Shown: positions 9,471 to 17,924, counted from the first letter of the stretch. The stretch is 64,000 nucleotides of DNA from Arcicella rosea (GCF_040543805.1 NZ_JBEUMS010000021.1:40755-104754), one strand, 5' to 3'. Notes: a model not told the origin generated them from the letters alone. Program-made: numbers and translations.

Positions 9471-9489
9471 CACGAGTTTCCAACTCGTG
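9471..9489. repeat. Short palindrome CACGAGTT..AACTCGTG
   Basis: An 8-bp perfect inverted repeat with a 3-nt loop directly after comB. It resembles small dispersed palindromes of Bacteroidota intergenic DNA. Copy number cannot be judged here. Confidence 0.5.
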
Positions 9490-9498
9490 GATTGAAAA

Positions 9499-9545
9499 AA
9501 TTTAATTTCTGGAGAGACTATTCAAGTTCCTCCAGAAATTAAATT
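9499..9545. terminator. Bidirectional terminator between comB and the DsbA-like gene
   Basis: A 16-bp perfect inverted repeat (AATTTAATTTCTGGAG and complement) around a 15-nt loop. The ends are A- and T-rich, so the hairpin could end transcription from both converging genes. Confidence 0.7.
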
Positions 9546-9551
9546 AATCTA

Positions 9552-10247
9552 TTAACAATTTTCCCCATCTACATCACAAACCTCTCCCGAAATTGCCTGT
9601 ACTTGTTTTTCTTGCGCTAATTTTTCAAAGATTTCTTTAAATACTTCCGAAGGTTGTGCGCCAGAAACAGCATATTTTTTATCGAAAATAAAGAAAGGTA
9701 CTCCTGAAATTCCTTGTTGACGAAAATAGTGCATTTCTTCTTTTACTTCGTCAGAAGCTTCGTCTGACTGTAGAATGCCAATTGTTTTCTCAGCAGACCA
9801 ACCAAATTGATTCATTACTTCTGCCACAATGTTTTCGTCTGTTAAATCAACTCTGTCAATAAAATAAGCTTTCATCAAAGCTTCTTTTACTTCAACTTGA
9901 ATCCCTTCTTGCAAAGCAATCGTAAGTATTCTGTGGAAAGCAAAAGTATTAATAGCTTTAGGAAGATTTTCAAAATCAAAATCTAAGTCTTCCGTTTCAG
10001 CGGCTTGCTCAACTTGACGAAACTTTTGAGCGTAATGAGGACCGAAACGTCCTTCCATGTGTTCGCTGAAAGGAATGCCTTCTTTCGGAACAGTTGGGTC
10101 TAGTTGAAAAGGATGGTAGATAACTTGCAGAGTACAAGAACTTTGTGTATCTTGAATAGCTTTTTCTAATCTACGCTTACCAATATAACACCAAGGACAA
10201 ACAATGTCTGAAACAACATCTACACGAATAATTGGTTTTGTATTCAT
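9552..10247 (-). CDS. DsbA-family dithiol oxidoreductase (FrnE-like)
   Basis: A thioredoxin-fold protein with the active-site motif CPWC at residues 17-20, in the context VSDIVCPWCYIGKRRLEKA. This context, the long helical insertion and GVPFFIFDKKYAVSGAQPSE (cis-Pro loop) define the FrnE/DsbA-like cytoplasmic subfamily. There is no signal peptide when the ATG at 10247 (MNTKPIIRV) is used. The frame remains open to 10289, but those 14 residues lack family similarity. The C-terminus has an additional pair CDVDGENC. It probably acts in thiol-disulfide exchange or redox stress. The substrate is unknown. Confidence 0.88.
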   Translation of the reverse strand: MNTKPIIRVDVVSDIVCPWCYIGKRRLEKAIQDTQSSCTLQVIYHPFQLDPTVPKEGIPFSEHMEGRFGPHYAQKFRQVEQAAETEDLDFDFENLPKAINTFAFHRILTIALQEGIQVEVKEALMKAYFIDRVDLTDENIVAEVMNQFGWSAEKTIGILQSDEASDEVKEEMHYFRQQGISGVPFFIFDKKYAVSGAQPSEVFKEIFEKLAQEKQVQAISGEVCDVDGENC

Positions 10248-10500
10248 TTTTATAAAATTATAATTCCTTACGAAAGTAGCGCTAAGCAATAAATAAAAAT
10301 TTATTATCCATATTATCAGATAGTTAGATAATTTATTATACTTAGATTAACACACCACAAAGAGACTATTCTCAAATTTTTACGTATTCATTATTAAAAC
10401 CGCTTTTTGCGATTGAAAATTCAATTTCGATTTTAGATTCATTAAATCAACTAAAAATCAAATAGTTATATCTTTCAAGTTTTAAATTAATTTTTACGTT

Positions 10501-11085
10501 ATGAAAAAAATCTATCTTTTTGCAGTGGTTGCATTCCTTGCTTTAGCGTCTTGTAATCGTAATAGCTTTCAGATTGGTTCTGCTTGTCATCGAGAAATCG
10601 AAGATGAAGTATTTAAACCCAACTATCAATCGTTCACAACTGTTGAAAAACAGTTTACCATGATTGATACCACCTACAAATTTCAGGCTGTGATTGATGA
10701 AATCGGCAATCAAATGAAATTAAGAGGCTATGAAGATTCAAAAGAACGCCCCAACTTAATTGTCTTTTATGCTCTTTTTCCTACAGATGTAAATCTTTCT
10801 GTGCTACAACGTTCTTTCAGAGGATTAGGCAAAGAAAATATGAATGAGGAACTAAGAAGAGTAAAACTCAGAAAAGGCACACTTCTTTTACAATTTGTTG
10901 AAAACGATAGTAATCGCCCTATTTGGATGGGTTATGCTGCTGGAATTGCTGCGCCAGAAACGCATAATATTGACGAGAAAGCATTGAGAATAGCGACTCG
11001 TCAAATTTTTGATAATTACAGAATTTTCGCCAAAGACTACATTGCTGGAAAACCTGTTTCTGCGCAAACAATCGCATTGAAATAA
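10501..11085 (+). CDS. DUF4136-like lipoprotein
   Basis: A 194-residue protein with a lipoprotein signal peptide (lipobox LASC, Cys18). The mature part contains a motif of alternating strands and a helix: YQSFTTVEKQF, then FQAVIDEIGNQMKLRGY, then PNLIVFYALF. This order (a signature strand, a helix ending in a 'GY' turn, and a hydrophobic strand) fits the DUF4136 fold. It would sit in the outer or inner membrane leaflet facing the periplasm. Function is unknown. A possible -7 element TATCTTTC (10469-10476, one mismatch to TAnnTTTG) lies 25 nt upstream of the ATG. It converges on the cupin gene. Confidence 0.6.
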   Translation: MKKIYLFAVVAFLALASCNRNSFQIGSACHREIEDEVFKPNYQSFTTVEKQFTMIDTTYKFQAVIDEIGNQMKLRGYEDSKERPNLIVFYALFPTDVNLSVLQRSFRGLGKENMNEELRRVKLRKGTLLLQFVENDSNRPIWMGYAAGIAAPETHNIDEKALRIATRQIFDNYRIFAKDYIAGKPVSAQTIALK

Positions 11086-11105
11086 TGGATAGACAAGCAA
11101 TATTC

Positions 11106-11615
11106 TTAATAAGTAAGCATTGTTACAATGTCCTCATGTTGAGGAAACATTTGTAGCAATGCTTTTCTGTCTTTCATTTCAAAATCTTCAAAGTCAAAAC
11201 CAGGAGCAACAGTACAGCCTACTAACGAATAAGTATTTTCTTCGGCAGGTTTTGACCCAAACCATTTTCCTGCAGGAACCACTGCTTGAAATACTTCTCC
11301 ACGGTCAGGATTATTACCGAGACGAATAATTTCTAAAGTATCATCTTCATCTAAAACATAAATATTTAAAGCCGTACCCGCATAAAAATGCCACATTTCA
11401 TCAGAGGCAATGCGATGTAATGCTGAAATGTGATGGCTTTCCAACAAAAAATAAATGCCAGTTGAAAATACTCTTTCTCCTTTAAAACGTGCGGGTAATG
11501 CCGTTTGGGCAATACTTTCACTCGCACGATAGGTTTCTACAAAGTATCCACCTTCAGGATGAGTATTCATTTGATAGTTTTCAATCCAAAATTGGGCAGT
11601 TTTAGTCGATGACAT
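11106..11615 (-). CDS. Cupin-fold DUF985 protein
   Basis: A cupin-fold protein of the DUF985 family, unknown in function but related to small-molecule isomerases and sensors. Family signatures are HPEGGYFVETYR (about residues 20-31), IYFLLESHHISALHRI, SDEMWHFYAG and LVGCTVAPGFDFEDFEM. The ATG at 11615 (MSSTKTAQ) is preferred to the open frame start at 11651. It overlaps the end of the RES toxin gene by 14 nt, so the two are probably translated from one message and the cupin is the third gene of the antitoxin-toxin operon. Confidence 0.88.
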   Translation of the reverse strand: MSSTKTAQFWIENYQMNTHPEGGYFVETYRASESIAQTALPARFKGERVFSTGIYFLLESHHISALHRIASDEMWHFYAGTALNIYVLDEDDTLEIIRLGNNPDRGEVFQAVVPAGKWFGSKPAEENTYSLVGCTVAPGFDFEDFEMKDRKALLQMFPQHEDIVTMLTY

Positions 11616-12069
11616 CCTTAAAAAATCTTTCGTCAAAAGTGAATTTTTCAATGTTTTTAATCTTCACATCCTGAAAATCTGGATGTAGTGGATTAATCAG
11701 ATAATTAATTTCTTGAGGAACAATCGCAGAAGGTACTCCTAAAGCAATAGATTGCTCCGTTTTCAGCCAATAATCGGTAAAAGAAGCTAACACGCCAGCA
11801 TCAAATATTTTAGCCCAGTCTTTTGGTAAAATGGAAGCATCCAAAGAAACAATTTGATTATCTGGAATATCTAAAGTGATAATGGCATAATCGTCTTCTG
11901 GATAATATTCTCCGATATGCACTAATACTTCTAATAAAGCCAAAGACCGATGCGAAGCCGTGTAAAGTAGTGAAGTTCCTCTCCTATTCCAACGCTGACC
12001 TTTTAAACTTGCTCCATAGCCCGATAAATCTCTAGCTCTTTTAAACTTACTAATTCTAAAAACTTCCAT
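11602..12069 (-). CDS. RES-domain toxin (NAD+-targeting)
   Basis: RES toxins deplete NAD+ by phosphorolysis or hydrolysis and stop growth. Visible are the N-terminal VFRISKFKRA, the WNRRGTSLLYTA segment with the invariant Arg, LALLEVLVHIG with the conserved Glu, and the C-terminal VPSAIVPQEINYLINP, which carries the Ser of the R-E-S triad. The ATG at 12069 gives 155 residues, which matches family starts (M-hydrophobic-R-I-S). An upstream ATG at 12105 overlaps the antitoxin stop as TAATG and could also be used with coupling, adding 12 residues. It is paired with the Xre/DUF2384 antitoxin. Confidence 0.92.
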   Translation of the reverse strand: MEVFRISKFKRARDLSGYGASLKGQRWNRRGTSLLYTASHRSLALLEVLVHIGEYYPEDDYAIITLDIPDNQIVSLDASILPKDWAKIFDAGVLASFTDYWLKTEQSIALGVPSAIVPQEINYLINPLHPDFQDVKIKNIEKFTFDERFFKDVID

Positions 12070-12104
12070 TTTATAAAATTTTATAGTGTAGAAGAACATG
12101 GACA

Positions 12105-12554
12105 TTATGAAAATAGTCCGTGTTCAATATAAATTAATTCTCTTTCAATAATTTCATAGCCCAAAGAAGTATCCAATAATTCTGTAGGACGTTTTCCGCC
12201 CAAAGCAGGTACACGAGAGTGCATCCAGCCGTTGAAGCGTTCAAGGCTTCCAAATGTTTCCTGACCTAATTCATATAGTTTTGCCAAGCGAATCAATTTT
12301 GCAGAAGCATCTTTATCTAAACGATGGTCGTCTCTGTAGCGCTGAATTGTTCTTTCAGAAATATTCAATACTTCTGCCATTTCTTTATTAGAAAACGCAA
12401 TTTGTTTTGCCAAACTATCTAAAGCTTGTTTGGGTAAGCCTTCTTTGGCAATTTCTATCAAGTCAAAATCATGTCTGATTTCTCGGTTGATGATTGCTTG
12501 TCCACCCAGCAATACAATTAAAGTTGGAATGGGTAATATATTTTGTGTTTTCAT
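12105..12554 (-). CDS. Xre/MbcA/ParS-type antitoxin (DUF2384) of the RES system
   Basis: A 149-residue antitoxin. The N-terminal half has an Xre-like helix-turn-helix (about residues 46-75; FSNKEMAEVLNISERTIQRYR) that binds the operator. The C-terminal half is the MbcA/ParS/DUF2384 toxin-binding domain, with LYELGQETFGSLERFNGWM, the diagnostic ALGGKRPTELLDT and ending EIIERELIYIEHG. Gene order antitoxin-toxin and the 1-nt overlap (TAATG) with the toxin frame are standard for RES/Xre pairs. Three TGTCGT half-sites directly upstream indicate autoregulation. Confidence 0.93.
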   Translation of the reverse strand: MKTQNILPIPTLIVLLGGQAIINREIRHDFDLIEIAKEGLPKQALDSLAKQIAFSNKEMAEVLNISERTIQRYRDDHRLDKDASAKLIRLAKLYELGQETFGSLERFNGWMHSRVPALGGKRPTELLDTSLGYEIIERELIYIEHGLFS

Positions 12555-12575
12555 CTAAACCTTATCTTGTAAATA

Positions 12576-12611
12576 TGTCGTAAATATAACGACAATTGTC
12601 GTGATTGCAAA
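12576..12611 (-). promoter_or_regulatory. Promoter and operator of the RES/Xre toxin-antitoxin operon
   Basis: On the minus strand a TTTG -33 box (plus positions 12608-12611) lies 19 nt from a TATATTTA -7 box (12581-12588, one mismatch to TAnnTTTG). The spacer holds the perfect 14-bp palindrome ACGACAATTGTCGT (12589-12602). A third TGTCGT half-site (12576-12581) lies just downstream and overlaps the -7 box. Binding of the antitoxin here would block the promoter. Confidence 0.75.
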
Positions 12612-12688
12612 ATGGCTATGGAATGATATTTTAGAAAAGGGTTTCAAACGATAAAATTTTTAAAATATTTTAAGAATTTTTAACAAAA

Positions 12689-12715
12689 TGCAACATTCGT
12701 AAATAGGTCTGTGTC
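12689..12715 (+). promoter_or_regulatory. Candidate ECF-type promoter upstream of the sigma factor gene
   Basis: TGCAACA - 16 nt - TGTC, 77 nt before the sigma gene start. The same spacing with TGTAACC - 16 nt - CATC occurs twice at the other ECF locus (53545-53631), so it is a plausible autoregulatory promoter. This is inference from pattern only. Confidence 0.45.
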
Positions 12716-12791
12716 ATTAGTTTGAATTTAAGTTATTGGTTGTCTAATAGATGAAAACTTTTTAACTTGAAGGTTAAGAAGTTTGAACACT

Positions 12792-13355
12792 ATGAATCCT
12801 CAACCTTTAGCACTGGAACAAACACATTACATAGACAAACATTTACCACTCGTGGAGGCTTGCCGTAGGGGCGAACGCAAGGCTCAATATGAGATTTATA
12901 GGCTTTATGCAAAGGCTATGTTCAATGTTGCTGTCCGAATTGTAAATCATGTTGGTGAAGCAGAGGACGTCCTGCAAGATGCTTTTTTGGATGCTTTTCA
13001 AAAAATTCATGATTTCAGACAAACAAGTACTTTTGGTGCTTGGTTGAAACAGATTGTCATCAATCGAGCGTTAAATCATTTAAGAAATCGAAAAGTACAA
13101 TTAATTGATATTGAAGAAGCAGGCGAAGTTCCAGACGAAGAAGCCTATGATGAGGAAGGAATAGAACTTAATATTCAGAGAGTACAAAATGCCATTCAAC
13201 AATTACCAGATGGTTTTAGAACAGTACTTTGTTTGTATTTATTAGAAGGTTATGACCACGAAGAAATTGCAGAGATTTTGGGCGTGGCAGAATCTACTTC
13301 TCGAACACAATACATCAGAGCCAAAAAGCGATTGTTGGAGATTTTAAAAAAATAA
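12792..13355 (+). CDS. ECF RNA polymerase sigma factor
   Basis: A group IV sigma-70 protein of about 187 residues. Region 2 is seen in MFNVAVRIVNHVGEAEDVLQDAFLDAFQ followed by TFGAWLKQIVINRALNHLRNRK (given in parts: VNHVGEAEDVLQDAF and FGAWLKQIVINRALNHLR). Region 4 is seen in YLLEGYDHEEIAEILGVAEST. The ATG at 12792 (MNPQPLALE) is chosen over a TTG nine bases earlier. It is followed after 39 nt by a one-helix membrane protein that should be its anti-sigma factor and then by a DUF4097 gene, probably one operon. Confidence 0.94.
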   Translation: MNPQPLALEQTHYIDKHLPLVEACRRGERKAQYEIYRLYAKAMFNVAVRIVNHVGEAEDVLQDAFLDAFQKIHDFRQTSTFGAWLKQIVINRALNHLRNRKVQLIDIEEAGEVPDEEAYDEEGIELNIQRVQNAIQQLPDGFRTVLCLYLLEGYDHEEIAEILGVAESTSRTQYIRAKKRLLEILKK

Positions 13356-13394
13356 AGACCTGTTCTTTTTAAGAGAAATCAGGCTTAAAGCGTT

Positions 13395-13970
13395 ATGAAA
13401 AAGACAAAAACAGAAAGATTCATTCGTGATAACCGAGAAAACTTTGATCAATTTGAAGTGCCTGCTGGTTTGTGGGACAAAATAGACAAAGGCTTAGGGA
13501 ATTTAGATACCTTTCCGGGAGAAACATCCTTTGTAGAAAAGAAAAATATTATCGTTTTCAAACAAAAATATTGGGCGATGGCAGCAAGTCTTGCTTTGCT
13601 CATAGGTTGTTTCTTTGTGTATAATCTTGGTTTCAAATCACAAAATACCGACAAAATTATTGCTACAGTAAGCCCCGAATATGGTGATAAAATGGTTCAG
13701 TATGCAAGTTTGATTGAAACGAAACGTGAAGAAATCAGACAAATTGAAACAGAAGACCCAGTATTGTATAAAGAATTTGCCACAGAAATCGAGAATCTGA
13801 ACAAAGACTATCAAAACCTGAAAGCTGAATTGCCCCAAACGCCCAATCAGGAAGAGTTAGTTAAAGCCATGATTCAGAATTTACAAGTACAATTAGATAT
13901 TTTAAATAGGCAATTGTCGATTATTCAAAAAATTAAAGATTATCAGAACAATCCGACAAGAAGCATTTGA
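13395..13970 (+). CDS. Single-pass membrane protein, probable anti-sigma factor
   Basis: A 191-residue protein with a soluble N-terminal part (about 55 residues, charged), one membrane helix (YWAMAASLALLIGCFFVYNLGF split as AMAASLALLIGCFFVYNLG, about residues 57-75) and a C-terminal coiled-coil-prone periplasmic part rich in Glu, Gln and Leu (about 105-185). No zinc-finger HxxxCxxC motif is seen. Position directly after the ECF gene and topology (N-in, C-out) fit a membrane anti-sigma factor of Bacteroidota type. Role is inferred from context, not from a recognised domain. Confidence 0.65.
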   Translation: MKKTKTERFIRDNRENFDQFEVPAGLWDKIDKGLGNLDTFPGETSFVEKKNIIVFKQKYWAMAASLALLIGCFFVYNLGFKSQNTDKIIATVSPEYGDKMVQYASLIETKREEIRQIETEDPVLYKEFATEIENLNKDYQNLKAELPQTPNQEELVKAMIQNLQVQLDILNRQLSIIQKIKDYQNNPTRSI

Positions 13971-13996
13971 GGTAAACAGTTTAATCGAAGCATGTC

Positions 13997-15301
13997 ATGA
14001 AAAAGTTATTGAATATATTAGCATTAAGTGTTTTAGTCATTAATGGCACTTTAGCGCAAGGAGTAATAGTACACATAAGTGATTCAACAGAAAGTAAAGC
14101 ATTCGAGAATCATTTAAGGGCGAGTATCGCCACAACGAGAAATATCGCTGTTCGAACAATTAATGGCGTAGCCACAACACTAAGAAATATCGAACATCAA
14201 CCTTTGCCAGCAGCACCAGTTAATCCCAATTATGCTTATGGCGAAGCTATCATTCAGGAAACTGCCACGGTAGAAAAGAAAAAAGTAATCAGTAAATCGT
14301 TTCCAGTAGATGCCAAAAACTTTTTAAACATCAATAATCAACACGGTGAAGTAAAAGTAGAGCTTTGGAATAAAAACGAAATCAAAGTAGATATTACCAT
14401 CATTGGTTACGGCAAATCTGACGCTGAAGCACAAATGTTGATTGATAATGTAGAAATCATTGAAAGAAAAGAAGGCGATAAAATAGCTTTTAAAACAATG
14501 ATTGATACCGATGAAAAAAGTAACGGAAATGGTAGCTGGAGTTGGGCGAATAGTTTAACCAATAGTTTTAACTGGAGTAGCAGTAAAAAAACGATGGAAA
14601 AACGTGGTGTAGAAATTAACTACATGATTTTTATGCCAAAATCTAATTCTTTGACGGTAGCAAATAAATATGGAAAAACAATTATTCCGCAGTTTTCAGC
14701 GCCATTAAAGATTACTTCTAATTACGGTAGTTTTGTTTCTGATAAATTGACGGGTGGAGGAAAAGACATCTTCGTACAATATGGTTCTGGTAATATCAAA
14801 CAAATGGACGATGGTGATTTGCACATTGCTTATTCAAAACTAAATATTGAAAAAGCAGATAATTTAAAACTTACCAATAATTATGGGTCGATGATTCTGG
14901 ACGACATCAATCATTTAGATGGAACCATTCAGTACTCTAGTGGAAAAATCGGTAAGATTAATCAGACAGGAAAATTGTCAATCAGTTACTCAGATGGAGT
15001 TCAATTGGCAGAATTATCAAAGACTTTGAAAACCTTAGACATTCGTTCTAATTACACAGCCGTGAAATTACCTGTAACGGGCGATTGCAACGCAGATTTT
15101 GAAGTGACGACAACTTATGCCAACTTTAGGTATCCAGAAAATAAATGTACTTTGACGGTGAACCCTGATAATAAAGAAGACGAAGAACGTAGAATGGGCA
15201 TACAATCAACCAAAGTTTATAAAGGTAAAATTGGAAAAGGCTCTGCTACAAAAATTACGATTAAGACGAATTATGCAGGTGTGAAATTCACTGAAAAATA
15301 A
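13997..15301 (+). CDS. DUF4097-type beta-strand repeat protein, exported
   Basis: A 434-residue protein with a signal peptide (residues 1-20, ending in TLAQG). The mature part is a long run of short strands with repeated N-Y-G turns (for example ANKYGKT, TSNYGSF, TNNYGSM, SNYTAVK, TTYANF), the hallmark of DUF4097/putative adhesin beta-helices. It follows the ECF sigma and anti-sigma genes with a 26-nt gap, so it is probably the stress-response output of that regulator and located on the outer side of the cell. Its molecular function is unknown. Confidence 0.8.
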   Translation: MKKLLNILALSVLVINGTLAQGVIVHISDSTESKAFENHLRASIATTRNIAVRTINGVATTLRNIEHQPLPAAPVNPNYAYGEAIIQETATVEKKKVISKSFPVDAKNFLNINNQHGEVKVELWNKNEIKVDITIIGYGKSDAEAQMLIDNVEIIERKEGDKIAFKTMIDTDEKSNGNGSWSWANSLTNSFNWSSSKKTMEKRGVEINYMIFMPKSNSLTVANKYGKTIIPQFSAPLKITSNYGSFVSDKLTGGGKDIFVQYGSGNIKQMDDGDLHIAYSKLNIEKADNLKLTNNYGSMILDDINHLDGTIQYSSGKIGKINQTGKLSISYSDGVQLAELSKTLKTLDIRSNYTAVKLPVTGDCNADFEVTTTYANFRYPENKCTLTVNPDNKEDEERRMGIQSTKVYKGKIGKGSATKITIKTNYAGVKFTEK

Positions 15302-15305
15302 ATAG

Positions 15306-15340
15306 AAAAGCCTAACGAAATGAAAACGTTAGGCTTTTTT
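15306..15340. terminator. Bidirectional terminator between the DUF4097 gene and recF
   Basis: A 12-bp stem (AAAAGCCTAACG and complement) followed by a T run on the plus strand and preceded by an A run. It overlaps the last codons of recF, so the two converging genes share one hairpin. Confidence 0.85.
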
Positions 15341-16414
15341 TATGTCAAAATATTGAATATCAACGGTTAAGTTATCCAGCAATTGTCGTGTCCTTTCAGG
15401 GCGAGCATCAGTAATAAATACTTGATTGAATGTTCCGTCAGTCATCATATTGATTAATTGTTGAATTCTTCTATCGTCAAGCTTATCGAAAATGTCATCT
15501 AAAAGTAAAATCGGAGCGAAACCTTTTGAAAGACTTAACATTTCAAATTGAGCCAATTTAAGGGCAATTACAAAAGATTTTTGTTGACCTTGCGAGCCAA
15601 ATTTTCGAAGTGTAAAGCCATTAATTTCAAAAATGAAATCATCTTTATGGCTTCCCATCGTTGTGCGCTGTGCTGCTAAATCACGTTGTCTATTTCTACG
15701 AAAAACAGTAGTGAAATCGTCGCTTCCTACTTCCGATTCATAAATCATGTCAACGACTTCTCTGGCATCAGATAATACTTCATAATGCTTTTTGAAAATG
15801 GGCAGAAACGTATTGGCAAAAGCCAAGCGAGCATCATAAATCTTTATGGCTATTTCCACTAAAGGGTCGGTATAAATATCTAGTAATAAATCATCTACAT
15901 AATTGCGTTCAGCAAACTGCTTCAGTAAAGAGTTTCTTTGAAGTAATAGACGATTATATTGTAAAAGGTTTTCTAAGTACTCTGAGTCTAATTGAGACAT
16001 CACTCCGTCGAAGAATTTTCTTCTTTCCTCACTCCCATCACGAATCACATCAGTATCATTTGGCGAAAGTAATACGACAGGAAATTTACCGATGTGTTCT
16101 GATAATCTTTCGTAGGCTTTTTTATCGTGCAAAACAGCCTTTTTTTGTCCTTTTTGTAAGGCAATCGTAATTAAAGTAGATTTTATATTTTCAAAATCTC
16201 CTTCAATCATCATAAAATCAGCGTCATGATTAATACTCAAGTTGTCTTGATTAGAGATAGCACTTTTGGTTAAAGCCAAAAAGTAAATAGCATCTAACAA
16301 ATTAGTTTTTCCACTTCCATTTTCGCCAACAATACAATTTATCCGAGGTGAAAACTCGAAAGAATCGTAATCGTAACTCTTGAAATTGGTCAAACTAAGT
16401 TTTTGTAAATACAT
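15329..16414 (-). CDS. recF: DNA replication and repair protein RecF
   Basis: RecF is an SMC-like ATPase that helps load RecA at gaps with RecO and RecR. Visible are Walker A GENGSGKTNLLDAIYFLA (residues about 31-48), the signature FGSQGQQKSFVIALKLAQ (about 270-287) and Walker B APILLLDDIFDKLD (about 300-313). The N-terminal MYLQKLSLTNFKSY is typical, as is the 361-residue length. The gene stands alone and is convergent with the DUF4097 gene. It starts 257 nt from pdhA, transcribed divergently. Confidence 0.96.
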   Translation of the reverse strand: MYLQKLSLTNFKSYDYDSFEFSPRINCIVGENGSGKTNLLDAIYFLALTKSAISNQDNLSINHDADFMMIEGDFENIKSTLITIALQKGQKKAVLHDKKAYERLSEHIGKFPVVLLSPNDTDVIRDGSEERRKFFDGVMSQLDSEYLENLLQYNRLLLQRNSLLKQFAERNYVDDLLLDIYTDPLVEIAIKIYDARLAFANTFLPIFKKHYEVLSDAREVVDMIYESEVGSDDFTTVFRRNRQRDLAAQRTTMGSHKDDFIFEINGFTLRKFGSQGQQKSFVIALKLAQFEMLSLSKGFAPILLLDDIFDKLDDRRIQQLINMMTDGTFNQVFITDARPERTRQLLDNLTVDIQYFDIKKA

Positions 16415-16671
16415 GAAAAGAAAATAAAAACGTATTGAATTGAAAATTTGAGCGTAAAAATGAGCAAAACCTGTATTTAAGTATCAATGAATAATACAAA
16501 ATACTTTGTGTGTTCTTTGTTTTGTACTAATTTCGTAGTGCAAATTAAAGACTGTTTGATGGGATTGCAAATCACAGGCAGTTTAGCATCGGATTTATCT
16601 CCGAATAAGCAGTGTTAAAGTGAAGCTTACAATTCACTTATTCACAAATCACTCATTCATAATTGTAGAAA

Positions 16672-17679
16672 ATGGCAAAGAAAGCTGAAAACAAAGTAAA
16701 ATACTCGAAGGAGACCTATATGTACTGGTACGAGTCGATGGTACTTCAACGCAAATTTGAAGAGCGTGCTGGTCAGTTGTATGGACAACAAAAAATTAAA
16801 GGTTTTTGTCACCTTTACATCGGACAAGAAGCTTGTTCGTCAGGAGCAAGATCTGCATTGAAAGACGGCGACAAGTACATCACTGCATATCGTGACCACG
16901 GTATTCCTTTAGCTTTAGGTTCAGACCCTAATACGGTTATGGCAGAGTTGTTCGGAAAAGCTACTGGTATCTCTAAAGGTAAAGGTGGTTCGATGCACAT
17001 TTTTGATAAATCTGTAGGTTTTGTAGGTGGACACGGAATTGTGGGTGCTCAAATTCCATTAGGAGCAGGTTTAGCTTTTGCTGAGAAATATAACAAAACT
17101 GGTAACCTTGCTATTTGTTATTTTGGTGACGGTGCTGTTCGTCAAGGAGCTTTACACGAAGCTTTTAACATGGCAATGACTTGGAAACTTCCCGCAATTT
17201 TTGTGGTAGAAAACAACGGTTATGCAATGGGTACTTCGGTTTCTCGTACTTCAAACGTAACTGACCTTTATACAATTGGTGAAGCTTATGATATGCCTTC
17301 AGAAGCAGTTGATGCAATGAGCGTTGAAGCTGTTCACGAAGCGGTTTCTCGTGCGGCTGACCGTGCTAGAGCTGGTGAAGGGCCAACTTTCTTAGAATTC
17401 AAAACGTATCGTTATAGAGGTCACTCAATGTCTGACCCTCAAAAATATCGTACAAAAGAAGAGGTTGAGCAATACAAAATGCGTGACCCAATCGAACAAG
17501 TAAAACAAGCGATTTTAGAGAATGAAATTGCTACAGAAGAAGATTTAGCAGCAATTGATGCAGCGATTAAAGTAAGAGTAGAAGCTTCAGTTAAATTTGC
17601 TGAAGAATCTCCTTGGCCAGATCCAGCAGAGATTTTTACAGATGTTTATGTGGAAGAATACCCTTTCCCTGTAGAATAA
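16672..17679 (+). CDS. pdhA: Pyruvate dehydrogenase E1 component subunit alpha
   Basis: The alpha subunit of thiamine-diphosphate-dependent E1 decarboxylates pyruvate for acetyl-CoA formation. The thiamine-diphosphate motif runs from GDGAVRQGALHEAFNMA (about residues 157-173) to VVENNGYAMGTS (about 182-193). The loop YRGHSMSDPQKYRTKEE is the conserved E1-alpha phosphorylation-type loop. The 335-residue length fits. The beta subunit is not adjacent, as is common in Cytophagales. The upstream leader of roughly 110 nt contains a small hairpin (TCGGA..TCCGA near 16596-16611). A strong terminator follows. Confidence 0.95.
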   Translation: MAKKAENKVKYSKETYMYWYESMVLQRKFEERAGQLYGQQKIKGFCHLYIGQEACSSGARSALKDGDKYITAYRDHGIPLALGSDPNTVMAELFGKATGISKGKGGSMHIFDKSVGFVGGHGIVGAQIPLGAGLAFAEKYNKTGNLAICYFGDGAVRQGALHEAFNMAMTWKLPAIFVVENNGYAMGTSVSRTSNVTDLYTIGEAYDMPSEAVDAMSVEAVHEAVSRAADRARAGEGPTFLEFKTYRYRGHSMSDPQKYRTKEEVEQYKMRDPIEQVKQAILENEIATEEDLAAIDAAIKVRVEASVKFAEESPWPDPAEIFTDVYVEEYPFPVE

Positions 17680-17694
17680 GCAATTGAAATACAC

Positions 17695-17732
17695 AAAAAA
17701 GCCGTTCCAATTCTCTTTGGGACGGCTTTTTT
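17695..17732 (+). terminator. Rho-independent terminator of pdhA
   Basis: AAAAAAGCCGTTCC pairs with GGGACGGCTTTTTT (one G-U pair) around a 10-nt loop. The T run overlaps the stop codon of the small gene on the opposite strand. Confidence 0.9.
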
Positions 17733-17880
17733 AGTTTATCCAGTCGAACAATACTCTATCGTGTTCAGGATGTGCAACTTCTGGAGTTTTTTTGTTATTT
17801 ACATTTTTTCGATTGACGTTTCGTCTTGTCTGAAAATCTCTCCAATCGTTACGTTGGAAAATGGCTAAGCTTTGCCTCAT
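17731..17880 (-). CDS. Small basic hypothetical protein (49 residues)
   Basis: A short reading frame MRQSLAIFQRNDWRDFQ.. of 49 residues, rich in Arg, Asn, Asp and Lys, without signal peptide or membrane segment. I do not recognise a family. Support for it being real: a perfect -7 element TACTTTTG lies 37 nt upstream of the ATG, and the codons are balanced rather than low-complexity. Its stop overlaps the pdhA terminator, which could serve both strands. The frame extends upstream to 17931 but the preceding residues fall in the promoter. It may be a false positive. Confidence 0.45.
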   Translation of the reverse strand: MRQSLAIFQRNDWRDFQTRRNVNRKNVNNKKTPEVAHPEHDRVLFDWIN

Positions 17881-17916
17881 GTTATTGTTTGTTTGAAATG
17901 TTGAAATATTACTATA

Positions 17917-17924
17917 CAAAAGTA
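17917..17924 (-). promoter_or_regulatory. -7 promoter element for the small gene at 17731-17880
   Basis: TACTTTTG on the minus strand fits TAnnTTTG exactly. No strong TTTG -33 box is seen. Confidence 0.45.
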
